Shown: positions 24,607 to 36,120 of the stretch, piece by piece
Numbering within the stretch: the stretch's first letter is position 1
Layout of the letters: every line of letters begins with the position of its first letter
The notes under the pieces: generated by a model
Database searches by the model: none
Told to the model about the DNA's origin: nothing
Seen by the model: the letters and a program-made list of their open reading frames with translations, nothing else
Source: Choanephora cucurbitarum
Taxonomy: Eukaryota; Mucoromycota; Mucoromycetes; Mucorales; Choanephoraceae
DNA length: 64,000 nucleotides
NCBI GenBank assembly: GCA_025331435.1
Contig: JAIWNI010000063.1
Span: forward strand, 62,001 to 126,000
Reading direction: 5' to 3'
Translations under genes and position numbers: made by a program

Positions 24607-26151
24607 ATGTCGGATGACGCCTGGCAGAACAGACTTGAAAGAATCACTCTTCATGATTCACTTTCTCAACAGGTAATAAGATAGATCATAATACTAATTA
24701 GCTTCTATTCACATACTCTACAGTACAATCCACCTTTTCACTCAATCGATCCTCATGAAAAACAAACAATAAACCAACCATCCAATCCTTCTGTCACTCT
24801 TCAATACCGAGACTCAGTCAGCTCAACTGCATCTTCATTCTCCACCAGTACATACTTCTATAGTGCATCAAGCATGTATGAATCGACTTTTGATCCTCCT
24901 TCACGTACACCTTCTTTTGGTTCGTCACAACACATGAGTCCCTGTAGCTCACCTCTTGCTACCTCGCCTGTTCATTCAGAACGCCCATTTGATTCAATTG
25001 CATATCAAACACAACACATTCGATATCATAGTCTAATTGAGCCAACAGGTTGTTTTGTTCCTTCTAAACCACTTTCCTCAGTTCAAAAGACACCCTCAAC
25101 AAGACATCATTATGTAGCTGCTACTTTTGCTATGGTAACATAGTCTATCAGCTTAAAATGAATGAGATGCTAATTCTCACAAAGACAGGTCAAAGTCAAG
25201 CAGACGTCATGAAGCTCTTGTTAGATACAACAGATACAACACCATTTGAGGTAAAAATCAACCTTCATTCATTGAATAACGTTTTCTTAGTTCTTCTTCT
25301 TCTAGGCAAAAGAAGACGATGAAAAGACAATACCTTGGCAGATAGATCGAAATCATTCACTTGTGACACTCTGCCAATTTACCTATCTTGATAAGACGAG
25401 CCAGGTTTCCAGAAACTATCTTATAGGTCTAGGTCAACGACTGGGCATTACATCGATTCTTGTGATTGTCTCTATTGAATCTTTGTAAGTAATGGAGACA
25501 ACACAGCTTGAAGTCATCCTAATTTTTTTTTTTTTGGTTAGCAATACAGTCTATACATTACTGGACTCACTTGTTCAATCCATGGAGACCAACTCACACC
25601 CATTATCTCAGCCTTCTTGGTGGAATAGAGTGATTTTGATCATCAACCAACAACATGGTGTCAGTGATCAAGCCGCTTTTATGCAACGCAAACATGTACT
25701 TCTGGAAGACATGCAACACATTCAAGAACGCTATCAACTCTCTCAGCCTCTATCCACTTTATTTCTAAGCACACATCTCTACGATCAAGTAAAGCATCAA
25801 GAACAAGGCGCTTACTACAAAGTATGTTGTCAACGCATCCTATGGCAGATGATGGCGCGGCATACCCTGTGTGGTCGTTGGTGTAGCGAAACACTTCAGA
25901 GCCGACTGAACAGTACAGGCAAGGTTGCCCTTAATATCCTGACAGAAGAAGACGAGAGTGATTCAAGTCATGATGATGATCTGTTTGTTACTGTGATTGA
26001 TTATGTAGATGGCAAGATGAAGAAGCCCGAAAAGAAGAAAGGATCACAGCAACCTATCCAGAGAAGAGCAACACGGCGTCAGATACAAAAGCTACATTGT
26101 TACGATGGTGATGATGGCACAATACCCCCTGTACCCATGAGGCCATTTTAG
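24607..26151 (+). CDS. hypothetical protein with possible degenerate G-domain
   Basis: Five exons (24607-24672, 24724-25134, 25185-25250, 25306-25484, 25542-26151) give 443 residues. I do not recognise the family. The first 130 residues are Ser/Thr/Pro-rich. From about residue 155 the pattern is strand-loop-helix (HHYVAATFAMTGQSQADVMK), then VTLCQFTYLD, SILVIVSIESF and RVILIINQQHG. These positions could match the beta-1/P-loop, beta-3, beta-4 and beta-5/G4 of a small GTPase in which the P-loop and NKxD residues are lost. The C-terminal part is acidic (EEDESDSSHDDD) and then basic (KKPEKKK). The stop is 29 bp from that of the Zn2Cys6 gene on the other strand. The gene model is well supported; the fold idea is inference. 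Confidence 0.7.
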
Positions 26152-26180
26152 AATAGAACCCATTTTTTTTTATTAGATGA

Positions 26181-28708
26181 TCACATAGAATTATTGTTGT
26201 TGTTATACAAAAATGGCTCATTAAAGGCTTGTGGTATTTGGAACAGACTAGAGACATCTCCATTCTCAAGGCTGTTGTTAGTAGGGACAGCGAGGGCGTT
26301 CATGTAATAGGGTAAAGTCCAATCAGCAAGCGAATTGTTAACTGAAGATAGTTGATCTATCCCTTGTTGTTGCTGAAGTGGTAATGTTTGCATTGGGTAT
26401 GAGAGCGACTCTTGTGGAAAGGGTTGTAACAGAGATTGTTGAGAGGATCTTACGGAGGATAAGGGTGACGTATTTTCAGCAGGCACTTCCTTGGGTCGTT
26501 TCTGTTGTTGTTGTCTTAATATGTTTGAATGGATTGTATAGAGATCACGGATCATAAAATACAATTGATCGGCCATAGCCCATAATCCTCTTGCATTCTA
26601 TCTATTAGTCAGCATAAAGAGGGGATAGTTCATGTCAAGATGAGACTTACTAATAAAAATTGGAAATAAACACCAAGTGCCTGTTTTGCCTTTTGTGCCT
26701 CTTCTTTACGCGGTGAGAAAGAATTACTGACGACGACGGTAGCCACTGTATAGACAAAATAGGACATGAAAGGCGTACCACATTCCTTGCGTTGAATGAC
26801 TTCTTTCAGCAATACAGTCACATTCTCCACGGCTGCTGTACATTTCTCCACACTACTGCTAATGAACTGCTTAATGGAGGGTTGGATCAGATGCGAATAC
26901 AGTGTGTCTGATGCAACCAAAGAGGGTCGATGTAACAAGACAATCAATGTATTATGAACAATATGTATCTTATAGAAACTGTCAATTCATCTGTACCTGA
27001 ACAAAAAAAAAGAGGTCACTTACAATCGTAAACAGTCTACTTTCAGTTGTCTCTGAAGAGCTTTGACTTAATTCAAAATTGGCAGGTGTGTTCTTTAGGT
27101 GCATAGGTAATTCATCGTACCATGTATCGATGGCTCTGTCTAGCTGTTGAAAATCAGAGTCTGGATTACAGGGAGGAACAAAATTGGAACTATCTCTTCT
27201 CTTGGAATTGACATAGGTCGATACCCTTCCAAGCAAATCAATAATACGCACAAAATAGGCAAACGCATTTAAAGGCGATCGTCTAGAAAGGCTGTTGTCC
27301 TCATTGGCTGGAGCATCAGATGCACTTAACAACTGACTGTCCTGAAGTCCACTTGGGTTGTTCATGACATAACGAGATCCATCTAGATTCTCGGCATAGT
27401 ATTGATCCATCTTGAAGTGATCTGAACTGGGCAAAAAGACATGACAGTAGACATTGGACAAAGAAGGTGGTTTTCCGGTAGCCGCACTTGATATTCTAAT
27501 CACCAACATCAGAAAGTTTGTCAAACAGCACTTTTCAACTGTACTTACTTGTCTGTACAATACAAGACCCAGAGTAGACGACGACGGTATTCTTGAGACC
27601 AGCTTTTACTCATCTCACTATCACAACATTCTTCAGAATCCTCTAGTTCCTCATGAAGTCCTAATTCCATTGCCATACGCATGGCCATACCATTATACAT
27701 CCAACTCCTATTTACTTAATCAGACCAATGATTCAACATGGCTTTAGATTCCAACTTGCCTGGGACCTCTACCACATCCGTACTCATGCACAGCCAAGAG
27801 TAACAAGGCTTGTGTGTTACTGATACTAGGCTCATCTATCACCTTGATGATCAAAGGTCGTGCTTTATCAGCATACTTTTCTCCAGCAGACCAAGGTGGG
27901 TTTTTGGCCACATCAGGAGCATTGGAAAAACTAGAAGGAGATCGATGAGAAGAAGTCAATAGAATGAGATGGATTGTTTACCGAGCAGTAGCTGCCAAAA
28001 AGCAAAAGATGAAGAAATCTGAACGCTTCCGCTGTGTTATCTGACTCTTGATGGTTTCCTTATCAAAAAGAGGCATACTTGAGTAAAGAAATTCAAAGAA
28101 CAAGTCGATACAATGATCAATGATGGCTGGAGAAGGCAGCACATCATACCTTGCCTCTCGACTGACAGGAGATGCATGAAGCATATGTGATTGAGGCGAA
28201 GAAAGACTATTGCTTGAGAATGAAGTGGGTGATGCCACTGCCTCAGACTGATCTTCACTAGGTCGTTTCATACCCGCCATGGGTGTCTTTATTTTGGGGT
28301 TGAACAAGGTCTCGTTATGTGAACTGGGCAGTGAAGCCAAGGGATGTGGAGATACCACACTGTTGTTATCTTGTTCATGATCGTCGTCTTCTGTGGTTTG
28401 TTTATCTGCAGACAACAAGATCTTTTCCATTTTAGCTAGACGTTGTTCCAACATTTCTATATATCCTTGTCGAGGACCACGCTTCTTATTGCTTGTGCTG
28501 TATGTACAGTTGACATTCAGTCTGATGCAGTTGCCACAGCCAGGCTTGGCTCCATCGCACTTAATCTAGAATAATAGCTTAATTTTTTTTAAATTTTATT
28601 TTACTGCGGAATAGAATCCATTTCAACCTTTTTTCTTCTACATAGTTCACATGCTTGTGTTAATCTTTTTCTTTTGTTTTCGTTTTCTAAAGTATGTTGT
28701 AAAGACAT
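26181..28708 (-). CDS. Zn2Cys6 fungal transcription factor
   Basis: Seven exons (28708-28628, 28565-27982, 27930-27760, 27707-27549, 27495-27024, 26968-26651, 26597-26181) give 733 residues. The binuclear zinc cluster has Cys at 20, 23, 30, 37, 40 and 47 (CX2CX6CX6CX2CX6C), followed by a coiled-coil (MLEQRLAKMEKILL). The middle is a fungal_trans regulatory domain (GRGPRSWMYNGMAMRMAMELGLH across a splice; DKISSAATGKPPS; VHNTLIVLLHRPSL). The tail is Gln/Asn-rich. The third intron (27759-27708) has a GC donor (AG then GCAAGT); using it is the only way I found to join GRGPR to SWMYNG. DNA target and pathway are unknown. Confidence 0.88.
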
Positions 28709-28997
28709 AATCCACTTGTGTTGGAATCACAAAAAAAAATAATAATAAAATAATAAAAGAATTTGAGGTACATTGTTTCTGAATTACAGTGTAGGTGTTT
28801 AAAATATAGTTTACACTAAATTTATGCATTTAGGGAAATGACACATCTTTTTATAAAGATAAGCAGTGATTTCATTACTTTAAGCAATTTACAGTCTATT
28901 TTTATCATTGATTTTAAAACAATAGGATCTATTTGAAAATGAAGGGTATAAGCCTGCTTTCTTTTTTTTTTTTAAAGAGATCAAGCAAGAATGATAT

Positions 28998-30874
28998 CTA
29001 AAAGCCCAAAAAGACAGAGCGTTTTTTACCAGTTGGATAGACAACCAGATTAGCCAAGAATAGACCCAAGGTAATAGATAAGGCAATCCCAAGAATCTGA
29101 AACACAAATTCACTCCCACTTCCATTATTGGACCCATCAAACAGATGAACAGCACCTCGAACACCCAAACTACCAGGCACAAGAATCAAGGTACCACTCA
29201 TCAAGGGAGCAAATGCCTGTCGTCTGGTCACTCTGGCATAGATATTGCCTGCTAAACCCAAGGCAAAGGCACCTGCACTGGGTGCAATCACATTTGTAGA
29301 ACCCACGTATTTGGATACAAAATAGTAGACTGCATAGGCAATCGCACTATCAGCTATCATGGAGGGCCATTGTCGATAATGAGCACCATAGACTAGACCG
29401 ATGGCCATGATGGCTAAGGGTAAGAGTAAGAATGTCCAATAGGGATTGATGCCATCTTCACATGCACCCAGCACGTTGAGATCGAATTCTGGATAAGCCA
29501 ATCGCCAGACAGAACAACCGTAACCGATACCAAAGGCAAGAAATAGAATGTACATCAATGCATACACCAAATGGACTGTCCCACTTACTAAATTCTTGGC
29601 AGCCAATTCCATGACAGAACAAGTGAGTGAATAACCAGGTAAGGCAATTACAATCTTTTAAAATAATGAATTAATGAGAGACAGATATCACATTTAAAAA
29701 AAAACTTACAGCAGAGAGAGCAATAGCAGCAAAGCAAACATAGGAATGTAATGCCAAAGCAATGATGGCAATAGGTATCGTAATGGCCATTTCAAACACA
29801 TTACCAAACATAGGTACTTTCTCTGAAATATAGGTCAATAGGCCCACTTGAAACAAATAAATGAGTTACATGTTTCAAAAGTAATCAAGTCCATTTTTAC
29901 CACAAAGACCAAAGATAGCACTGACCCAACAATCTGTCCAAGAACCATTAAAGAACAAAGGTGCAACAAATGCAGATGATCCAACATAACCCAACATCAA
30001 CCAGGCTGGACTCCAGGTAGGGGGTGAATGAATAATGTCATCCAATCTTTTTGAGGCCTCATCTAGATCCAGTTCTCCCTTAGCCAGCTTATGAGCAATT
30101 AAATTGGACTTTTCGAGTTTGTTGATATCCAGTGATCGAGAACATCGAATCAGATGTGTTTCAGAAGTATGTGTCTCTACATCCCCAAAAGTGACCACAA
30201 TCAAGCCTGGCAAGACAGCATAACTTCCATCAATTTCTAATCGTTTACTGACTTTATCCATGGCTGCTTCCTTTAAATATAGAATGTGAGGATACCATGC
30301 TATTAATTATTATTATTTTTATATGTCTTACAATTCTGTGTGAGGGTGCACCTGTCCTTACTAAACATTTTCCCATTTTGATGATCACTTCCTGACGATG
30401 AAGAATATCTGCAATTTCTGACGCAATGGCCATACGATGGGCAGCAATGGCAGGTACATCTTTATCATTCGATAAACCCAGTTCCATGGTATGAACAGCT
30501 GTTTCATCTTGTATTCCTAAGGTTGTGTCAGTGGGAGAGACTGACTTGGACTGTAGAAAGCGGTTGGAAGCAATTGAATGAAGGGATCGTAATGGTCTCT
30601 GTCTTGTCTGAGGTCTGGACTGGTCTTCAAATACATCTAACTTGAGCAGGTTGGATAGGATACCTGCCTTACTGGGTCTTCTCCGTACGTTCTCTCGAGT
30701 GACTGAATTGACCAGATGAAATGCTTGGTCTGTATGGCTTGGTCCTTCTGTCTCACTCACTATCTCAACTGTCTCATGTTTAGGCTCTTCTGGGTGTCTA
30801 CTGAAGACAGGGTGAATGGCACTCAAGTCAATAGGAGGAGGTGTTTCTGGGTCATGAAATTTGTTGCCTTCCAT
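28998..30874 (-). CDS. ThrE-like (DUF1212) multi-pass membrane protein
   Basis: Four exons (30874-30332, 30270-29901, 29846-29710, 29654-28998) give 568 residues. The N-terminal 140 residues are hydrophilic and disordered. The central part fits the ThrE/DUF1212 domain (HRQEVIIKMGKCLVRTGAPSHRI, then IDGSYAVLPGLIVVTFGD). The C-terminal half holds about ten hydrophobic segments, ending with the ThrE_2-like block (APLMSGTLILVPGSLGVRGA). Bacterial relatives export threonine and serine; yeast Prm10 and its paralogue are fungal members of unknown transport role. Location is probably the plasma membrane or an endomembrane. Confidence 0.85.
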
Positions 30875-31514
30875 TTTTCTTTTAAAAAGAAGAAGAAAAA
30901 AATAAATAAAATAAATTCAGCTGTAGATGAATTCAAGATCTACAGCTGTCAAGGGACGAATGAAAAAATTTTTCAAACAATTGGTTGTGTTTCACAGAAA
31001 AAAAATCATTGGTTACTGAAGTCTAGAAATCATCGTGAGAAAAGACTGCCTAAAGAGGTTGTTCTGTATTACAGTCAAGAAAAGCACGTTTGACGCCTTA
31101 AGATGACTCATTGAGAAAAGAGAACACGCTATTCAATGGAAAGTGTCATTCATGATTGTTTAGTTGACGTCAGTTTGTTGCTATGCTATCTTTCCAAGTC
31201 ATCATTAGACTATATACTGTTGTCAACACGATTGAAGATAAGTAGTACAAATAGTCTATTGAACCCTTTCCTGCTAAAAACCCTATTCCCCAAACAAAAC
31301 GTAGGAGTGAGGTCATGATCCATGTTTATCTGTGCGCCAATCAAAGAAGCGTATGACAGTCTACTTCTACGCAAAGGCTCTAATGAATGACGTTTCTTTC
31401 ATGTCATTTTAAAGAGAGAGGGGAATTAAGTTTAATATTTAGATAAAAAGGGCATAAATAAAGATATAATACAATAAGAAAGATAATTTGTACAATGTAG
31501 ATAATAGAGAGATA
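30875..31514. other. intergenic region
   Basis: This 640-bp gap holds the promoter of the ThrE-like gene and the 3' side of the small gene at 31515. Open frames crossing it are antisense or short and not gene-like. Nothing else was recognised. Confidence 0.45.
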
Positions 31515-31748
31515 TTAACATAAGATGCGATTGGATTCATTTGGGATACTATATGAACTACTACTACAGGTTGAGGATTCTTCTGATTCGTCAAATGCAG
31601 GAAATGAAAAATAGAGATCTTGAAATGGACTGTTTTCGGATGACATCTTTCGTTCCAATTTATCTTCTTCATTGGGTTGATGTGTTACTAGTAAGAATAA
31701 GTTCTTTACGAATGCAGAGAATGAGTTTCGACGATGATCAGTATTCAT
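31515..31748 (-). CDS. small hypothetical protein
   Basis: An uninterrupted frame encodes 77 residues starting MNTDHRRNSFSAFVKNLFLL, followed by an acidic, Ser-rich part (FDESEESSTCSSSSYS). The composition is protein-like, with mixed charged residues and an amphipathic N-terminal helix, unlike the low-complexity shadows nearby. A TATA-like string (TATATA) lies about 70 bp upstream. I know no family. It could be a lineage-specific small protein, or chance. Confidence 0.4.
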   Translation of the reverse strand: MNTDHRRNSFSAFVKNLFLLVTHQPNEEDKLERKMSSENSPFQDLYFSFPAFDESEESSTCSSSSYSIPNESNRILC

Positions 31749-32240
31749 GATAATTAAAAGTAAAAAAAAAAGTAAAAAGAAAGTAAAAAAAAAAAGATAG
31801 ATAATGAGGGGGTTTATATAGACACGTTTTTTTTACTATAACCATAACTGGGTGGTCCAAGCGACAAAATTATATATATGCCCCGATCCGTTTGATCTAG
31901 AGATAGTTTAAATTCCAGGCCTTTGTCATACTCTCTCTTTCTTTATTTTATCTGCTGATGCCCTCCACAGTCAATTCACACACACACACTTTATGATTGA
32001 CATCTTGCATTTTAGAATGTGAGTTGCATTCAACAAGTCTTGATTGGCTCCTACTTTTTCTATAACCAATCAAATCAACTTGACTGTGATCAAACCAATC
32101 AGAATGAATGTCTACCCAACCATGCGCATGAGATAGGAGCAAAGTGTAATTTATTTCTAAAAGAAACCAATCTCCGCCTTACTTTTTTTGGTATCATTTT
32201 TTCTTTTTTTTTTTTACTTTTTTTTTTTTAATAAAGTGTG
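31749..32240. other. divergent intergenic region with CCAAT boxes
   Basis: This stretch lies between the small gene (-) and the kinesin-like gene (+). It contains poly-A/T runs and four CCAAT/ATTGG boxes at 32043-32047, 32066-32070, 32095-32099 and 32167-32171. Confidence 0.5.
32043..32171. promoter_or_regulatory. cluster of four CCAAT boxes
   Basis: ATTGG at 32043 and CCAAT at 32066, 32095 and 32167 lie within 130 bp, 70-200 bp upstream of the kinesin-like start. CCAAT boxes are bound by the HAP/NF-Y complex. Binding here is an inference. Confidence 0.45.
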
Positions 32241-34848
32241 ATGACTACAACTAGGTATTCCTCATGTTAAAGTATATATAGAATATGACAACTCAGTGAC
32301 TTGTATCAAGAGTAGTACTCAGGGCAAGGCCCTTGCAGGACAATGAGGAGATGAGTGACATCACATTTACCCATGACCAAGTCACTCTCAACAAAGCCAG
32401 TACATTCTCTTTTGACACGGTCTATTCTCCATTATCTACTCAACAAGACATTTTTGATCAAAGTATTCGACCTCTATTGGATTGTTTTCTAAAAGGGTAA
32501 AAAATATAATACATCATCCATAGGACACACACACACACAATTGACTCCTCCATAGTGATGATGGTGCTATTTTTACTTATGGGTAAATGTAATCATCCTC
32601 AATCTATTGATGATATTTAACACAAAATGAAGGTATAAAGGATCAGGGAAATCATATAGTTTAGGTACCATCCCTCATGCTGAGTTAGAACCTGCTGAAG
32701 AAGGTAATCTCATCTTCTATCTACATCTGTTTATTGATTTGAATGGTTAGGTATCTTGCCTCGATTTGCCAGATTACTGTTTCGATCACTTCAACAGTCC
32801 AAAGAGGACATGAGTGAGGTGTATGCATCCTTTGTGATGGTCGATAGAGAGATACGTGATTTACTTGTTCATTCTGGCATGGTACTTCAAGATAGACAGG
32901 ATGCGAGACAAAAGAGAGTCTATTCTACGCATGATCTATTGCGGTAAACAGATTTAAAGAAAACAACAAAAACAATCACTGATTCATGTTTATAGGTTAT
33001 TAAATAAGCATACAATGCATGATGTTGATGTAGTATTTACTATCACACTCAGACATCAAAAGACAGTATCCAAATTCCATTTTATTGATATTTCTCAAAA
33101 GGTAAGACTTGTTTGTCTTTAAAGAACATGAGCTGATATTCCCCCATAGTATCTTGATCTCAGTCGTCTCGATCCCTTTGTTCAACACTGTCAACATAAG
33201 CTATGGTTCACATGCATCAGTTGTGCACGACAAGACCTCTCTTTGATCCAAGAGACACTTCAATCTGCCCATCACCTTCCACTCAGCCCAGAAGCATCTC
33301 AATCCCTTCGCTCTCAAATCACTCAACTGCAACTTCAGATAGCCCATCTTCAGGGTAACCAACTGATGGAAGAAGAAATCAAGATGATTCGAGAAGAAAT
33401 GGAACAGATCAAATCGTATTCTATTCAAGTCTCTCAGGAACTGGTTGAAACTCAAAGTGCACGTGATACTCTTCTGTTGCAGTTGACTCAGGAAAGACCT
33501 ACTGAAGCTCATCCATTGATACAACAGTATGCTCAACAGATTCAAGATCTTAAGCTTGAAGTGGCAGAGACGCGTGGTAAACTGAATGAACCCAAGAAAA
33601 CTCAGATCTCACCAGCCTATCATTATCGTATCCCTTCTTCTCTTTCAAGCTCACGAAAGAAACGACCAATCATTCAACGGATGAGAACCTCTTCTAGTTC
33701 ACTTTTGAAAAAGAGTAAAGTAGAGGTAATTCTTAAGATGAGTAAATTCGATTCTAAAATTTACTTAGCACATCAAACCTTCTCTATTCTATTATTATTT
33801 GGTCACAGTCAACAGATGAAATTATATCACATGCATTAGATGTGACACCTTCTACTTCTTTAGGTGAATTAGAAGCCTTGGTAACTAGACTTTTAGTGTG
33901 TGTTATCTTTTAATTGATGCTTTATGTTAGGCTGTTCCCAGTTGGTCTGATATGCCCAAGACAGACACAAAACGAAAATCAATGTCATTGGATTCCATGT
34001 GGGATGATACCGATAGTTCCATCACTACTTCCCGTATCAGTGAAGACCAGCCTAAACCCAAAAGCAATGACCACACACTCAAACGACAGAACAAGAACCT
34101 ACTGAAGATGTTGCACCAGATTCAGGCTGACTTACTGGTCAAACGAGAGCTGGTTGGACAGCTGGAACGATCAGAGGATCAATTCAGTCAGTTGCGCACC
34201 AATTACGAAGAGAGACTGACTGAACTTCGAGAGCAGCTTATGGAGACACAGAGACAACGTGATGAGGCCCTTGAAAGAGCATCTGTGAGGCCTACAGTAC
34301 GTGAAAGCAGAGAGACACAAGAGGTACGATCTCAATTTGAAGTGAAACTGAAGCGACTGGTATCTGAGAACCAAGAACTCAAGAAGAAACAGGCTGAATC
34401 GATCAAGACAATCCAGACAGCCCGTACGAAGGCAGAGGCAGCCATCCAGCGACTCAAGTCAGAGAACGAGTCCCTCAAGTCAGATCGAAAGCAGTTGAAT
34501 CGGGCTCTGAAGCATGAGATCGATAAGGCGCGTGATGCAGCAGTGGCTGATGAACGAGAGATTCAGCAGCTCAAGAGACGGTTACTGATTGCATTGGATG
34601 CCAAGACTAAGGCAGAAGAGACAGTAGAGGCTCAACATCAACTGTTGAGGAAACGAACAGAAGAGACAGCAGCTGCTCATCTTCAGTTGAGACAGTTGAC
34701 AAATGCCCTTAGAAAGGCAGCCAATGAAGGTACTTTTCTGAATGAGGCTGCTTTGGATCGTATTATGGAGTATGCACAGACATCAAAGAGTAACATACGT
34801 ACAAAGCAGACCAGGACACGTGCTTCTTCCTTTGCAAGTGAGCCTTAA
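32241..34848 (+). CDS. kinesin-like protein with degenerate motor domain
   Basis: Nine exons (32241-32254, 32311-32496, 32556-32582, 32633-32703, 32751-32943, 32996-33101, 33150-33725, 33809-33880, 33931-34848) give 720 residues. The start is chosen so that a 14-nt exon joins to VVLRARPL, the first kinesin strand. The motor keeps FSFDTVYSPLSTQQDIFD and the P-loop GYKGSGKS (residues 76-83). The switch I motif SSRSH is replaced by HDVDVV, switch II DLAGSE by HFIDISQK, and most of the region from loop 11 to helix 6, including the main microtubule-binding face, is missing. A relic of the last motor strand (LWFTCIS..ETLQSA) leads into about 400 residues of coiled coil. It may be a non-motile adaptor that still binds nucleotide, or a gene under decay, though the frame is fully open. 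Confidence 0.78.
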
Positions 34849-34953
34849 TGTTCATACACACACTTTTTATATATATATATATGCCAGATGTATTTATGAC
34901 AAACATTTATTGAGATTATGTTTTTTTTTTTAAGAACCAGTAAAGAAACCGAT

Positions 34954-35099
34954 TTAGTGCTTGCAACAAGAACAAGAGGCACAAGAAGTGCAGGCACACT
35001 TGGAGGAACATTTACTATCATTCCTTTATTCAGTCCATTGCCTTTAAAAAATAAATAAAAAAAAGAAGCTTACCTGCAACAGCCACCGATGTTTTGCAT
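34954..35099 (-). CDS. metallothionein, 28 residues
   Basis: Two exons (35099-35074 and 35014-34954) with a 58-bp GTAAGC..TAG intron encode a 28-residue protein. Nine of 28 residues are Cys, at 7, 8, 11, 15, 17, 20, 23, 25 and 26, in CxC, CC and CxxC groupings with Ser, Lys and Ala between. This is the composition and size of fungal copper metallothioneins (for example the ~25-residue Neurospora type), which bind Cu(I) or other soft metals in the cytosol. There are no aromatic residues except the final His side chain. The gene sits between the kinesin-like gene and uS7m. The splice-junction phase is exact. Inducibility by metal is expected for the family but no metal-response element was recognised. 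Confidence 0.8.
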
Positions 35100-35265
35100 A
35101 TTGATTTGATTTGATTTGATTGTTTGGATAATAATAAAAAAAAGATATTCTCTTTCTCTACTTATTTATATCTTTTTTAACCCATGATCAGATGATTAGA
35201 AAATAAGGCTCATATGATACTATCATCTGTTGATCACACACAAAAAAATCAATTTATTAATCACA

Positions 35266-35766
35266 TTATCGTTGTGTGTTATAAGACACTTGAGCATTAG
35301 CACGGTTAGCCAAGGCTTGCTTGTGTACCTGTGCTTTCTTTTGCAAGACAGTACTGGTGCCCTGAGAGACATCAAACACTTCTGCAGCAAATCGCTCTTC
35401 AAATGACTTTTCTCCACGCTTTTTAGAAGCATCCAACATCCAGACAATAGCACGACGACGACGTTGACGATCTCTTAAGGCTGTAGGTACATGGACCACT
35501 TTAGATCCCTTCTTGGTAGAAGATAACTTTAATAAGGGTGATGCTGATTCAATAGCTTCATAAAGAACATGATAGGGATCGGTCTCGGGTGTGATCTTCT
35601 TGGACAGTTGTTGCATGCTGTCTGAAATCAAACGTTGTGCTCTGGCCTTCTTACCGTCACGCATCAGTGTGTTGACCAGTTGACTGACAACTTCATTGTT
35701 AGGTACGGCAGTGGTGAGAGTACGAATAGACAATGGGTTGACTTTTTTAAGTGTCTGTAATAACAT
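35266..35766 (-). CDS. RSM7: mitochondrial ribosomal protein uS7m
   Basis: A single exon of 166 residues. The start at 35766 gives an N-terminal basic presequence (MLLQTLKKVNPLSIRTL), consistent with mitochondrial import; an upstream in-frame ATG at 35817 is less likely. The S7 pattern is clear: VNTLMRDGKKARAQRLI, YEAIESASPLLKL, and a C-terminal KKRGEKSFEERFAAEVFDVSQG. The protein nucleates assembly of the small mitochondrial subunit head. Confidence 0.88.
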   Translation of the reverse strand: MLLQTLKKVNPLSIRTLTTAVPNNEVVSQLVNTLMRDGKKARAQRLISDSMQQLSKKITPETDPYHVLYEAIESASPLLKLSSTKKGSKVVHVPTALRDRQRRRRAIVWMLDASKKRGEKSFEERFAAEVFDVSQGTSTVLQKKAQVHKQALANRANAQVSYNTQR

Positions 35767-36120
35767 AGTTAAGAGGGGGGGGTGAATAAAAAAAAAATAA
35801 TCTAACCTGGCAATCAAAGTGGATCGGAGTTGATGAATAGTAAGAAAGTGAGAGTGACTGTTCTGACAACGATATTCCCCCCAAAAAAAATAAACCGATA
35901 GATAGGTTTCAAACTTGCCTTCAATTCTCCTTGACAGGGCCCACGTGTGTGTGTGTAGAGAGTGATAAAGAAATCAAGTAAAGAACAACCAATGGAACTA
36001 AAGCATGCTGAGTTGAATGGTTAGTCTATCAACCAATCACAATCTAGAATTTTAAAATAATTTTTAATTTCTTTTCTTTTCTTTTCTTTTTCTTCTTTTT
36101 CTTAATATTTTTATTATAAA
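35767..36120. other. divergent promoter region
   Basis: This 354-bp gap lies between uS7m (-) and the inositol phosphate kinase (+). CCAAT boxes occur at 35989-35993 and 36033-36037, and a CACGTG E-box-like hexamer at 35942-35947. A pyrimidine-rich run precedes the kinase ATG. Confidence 0.5.
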
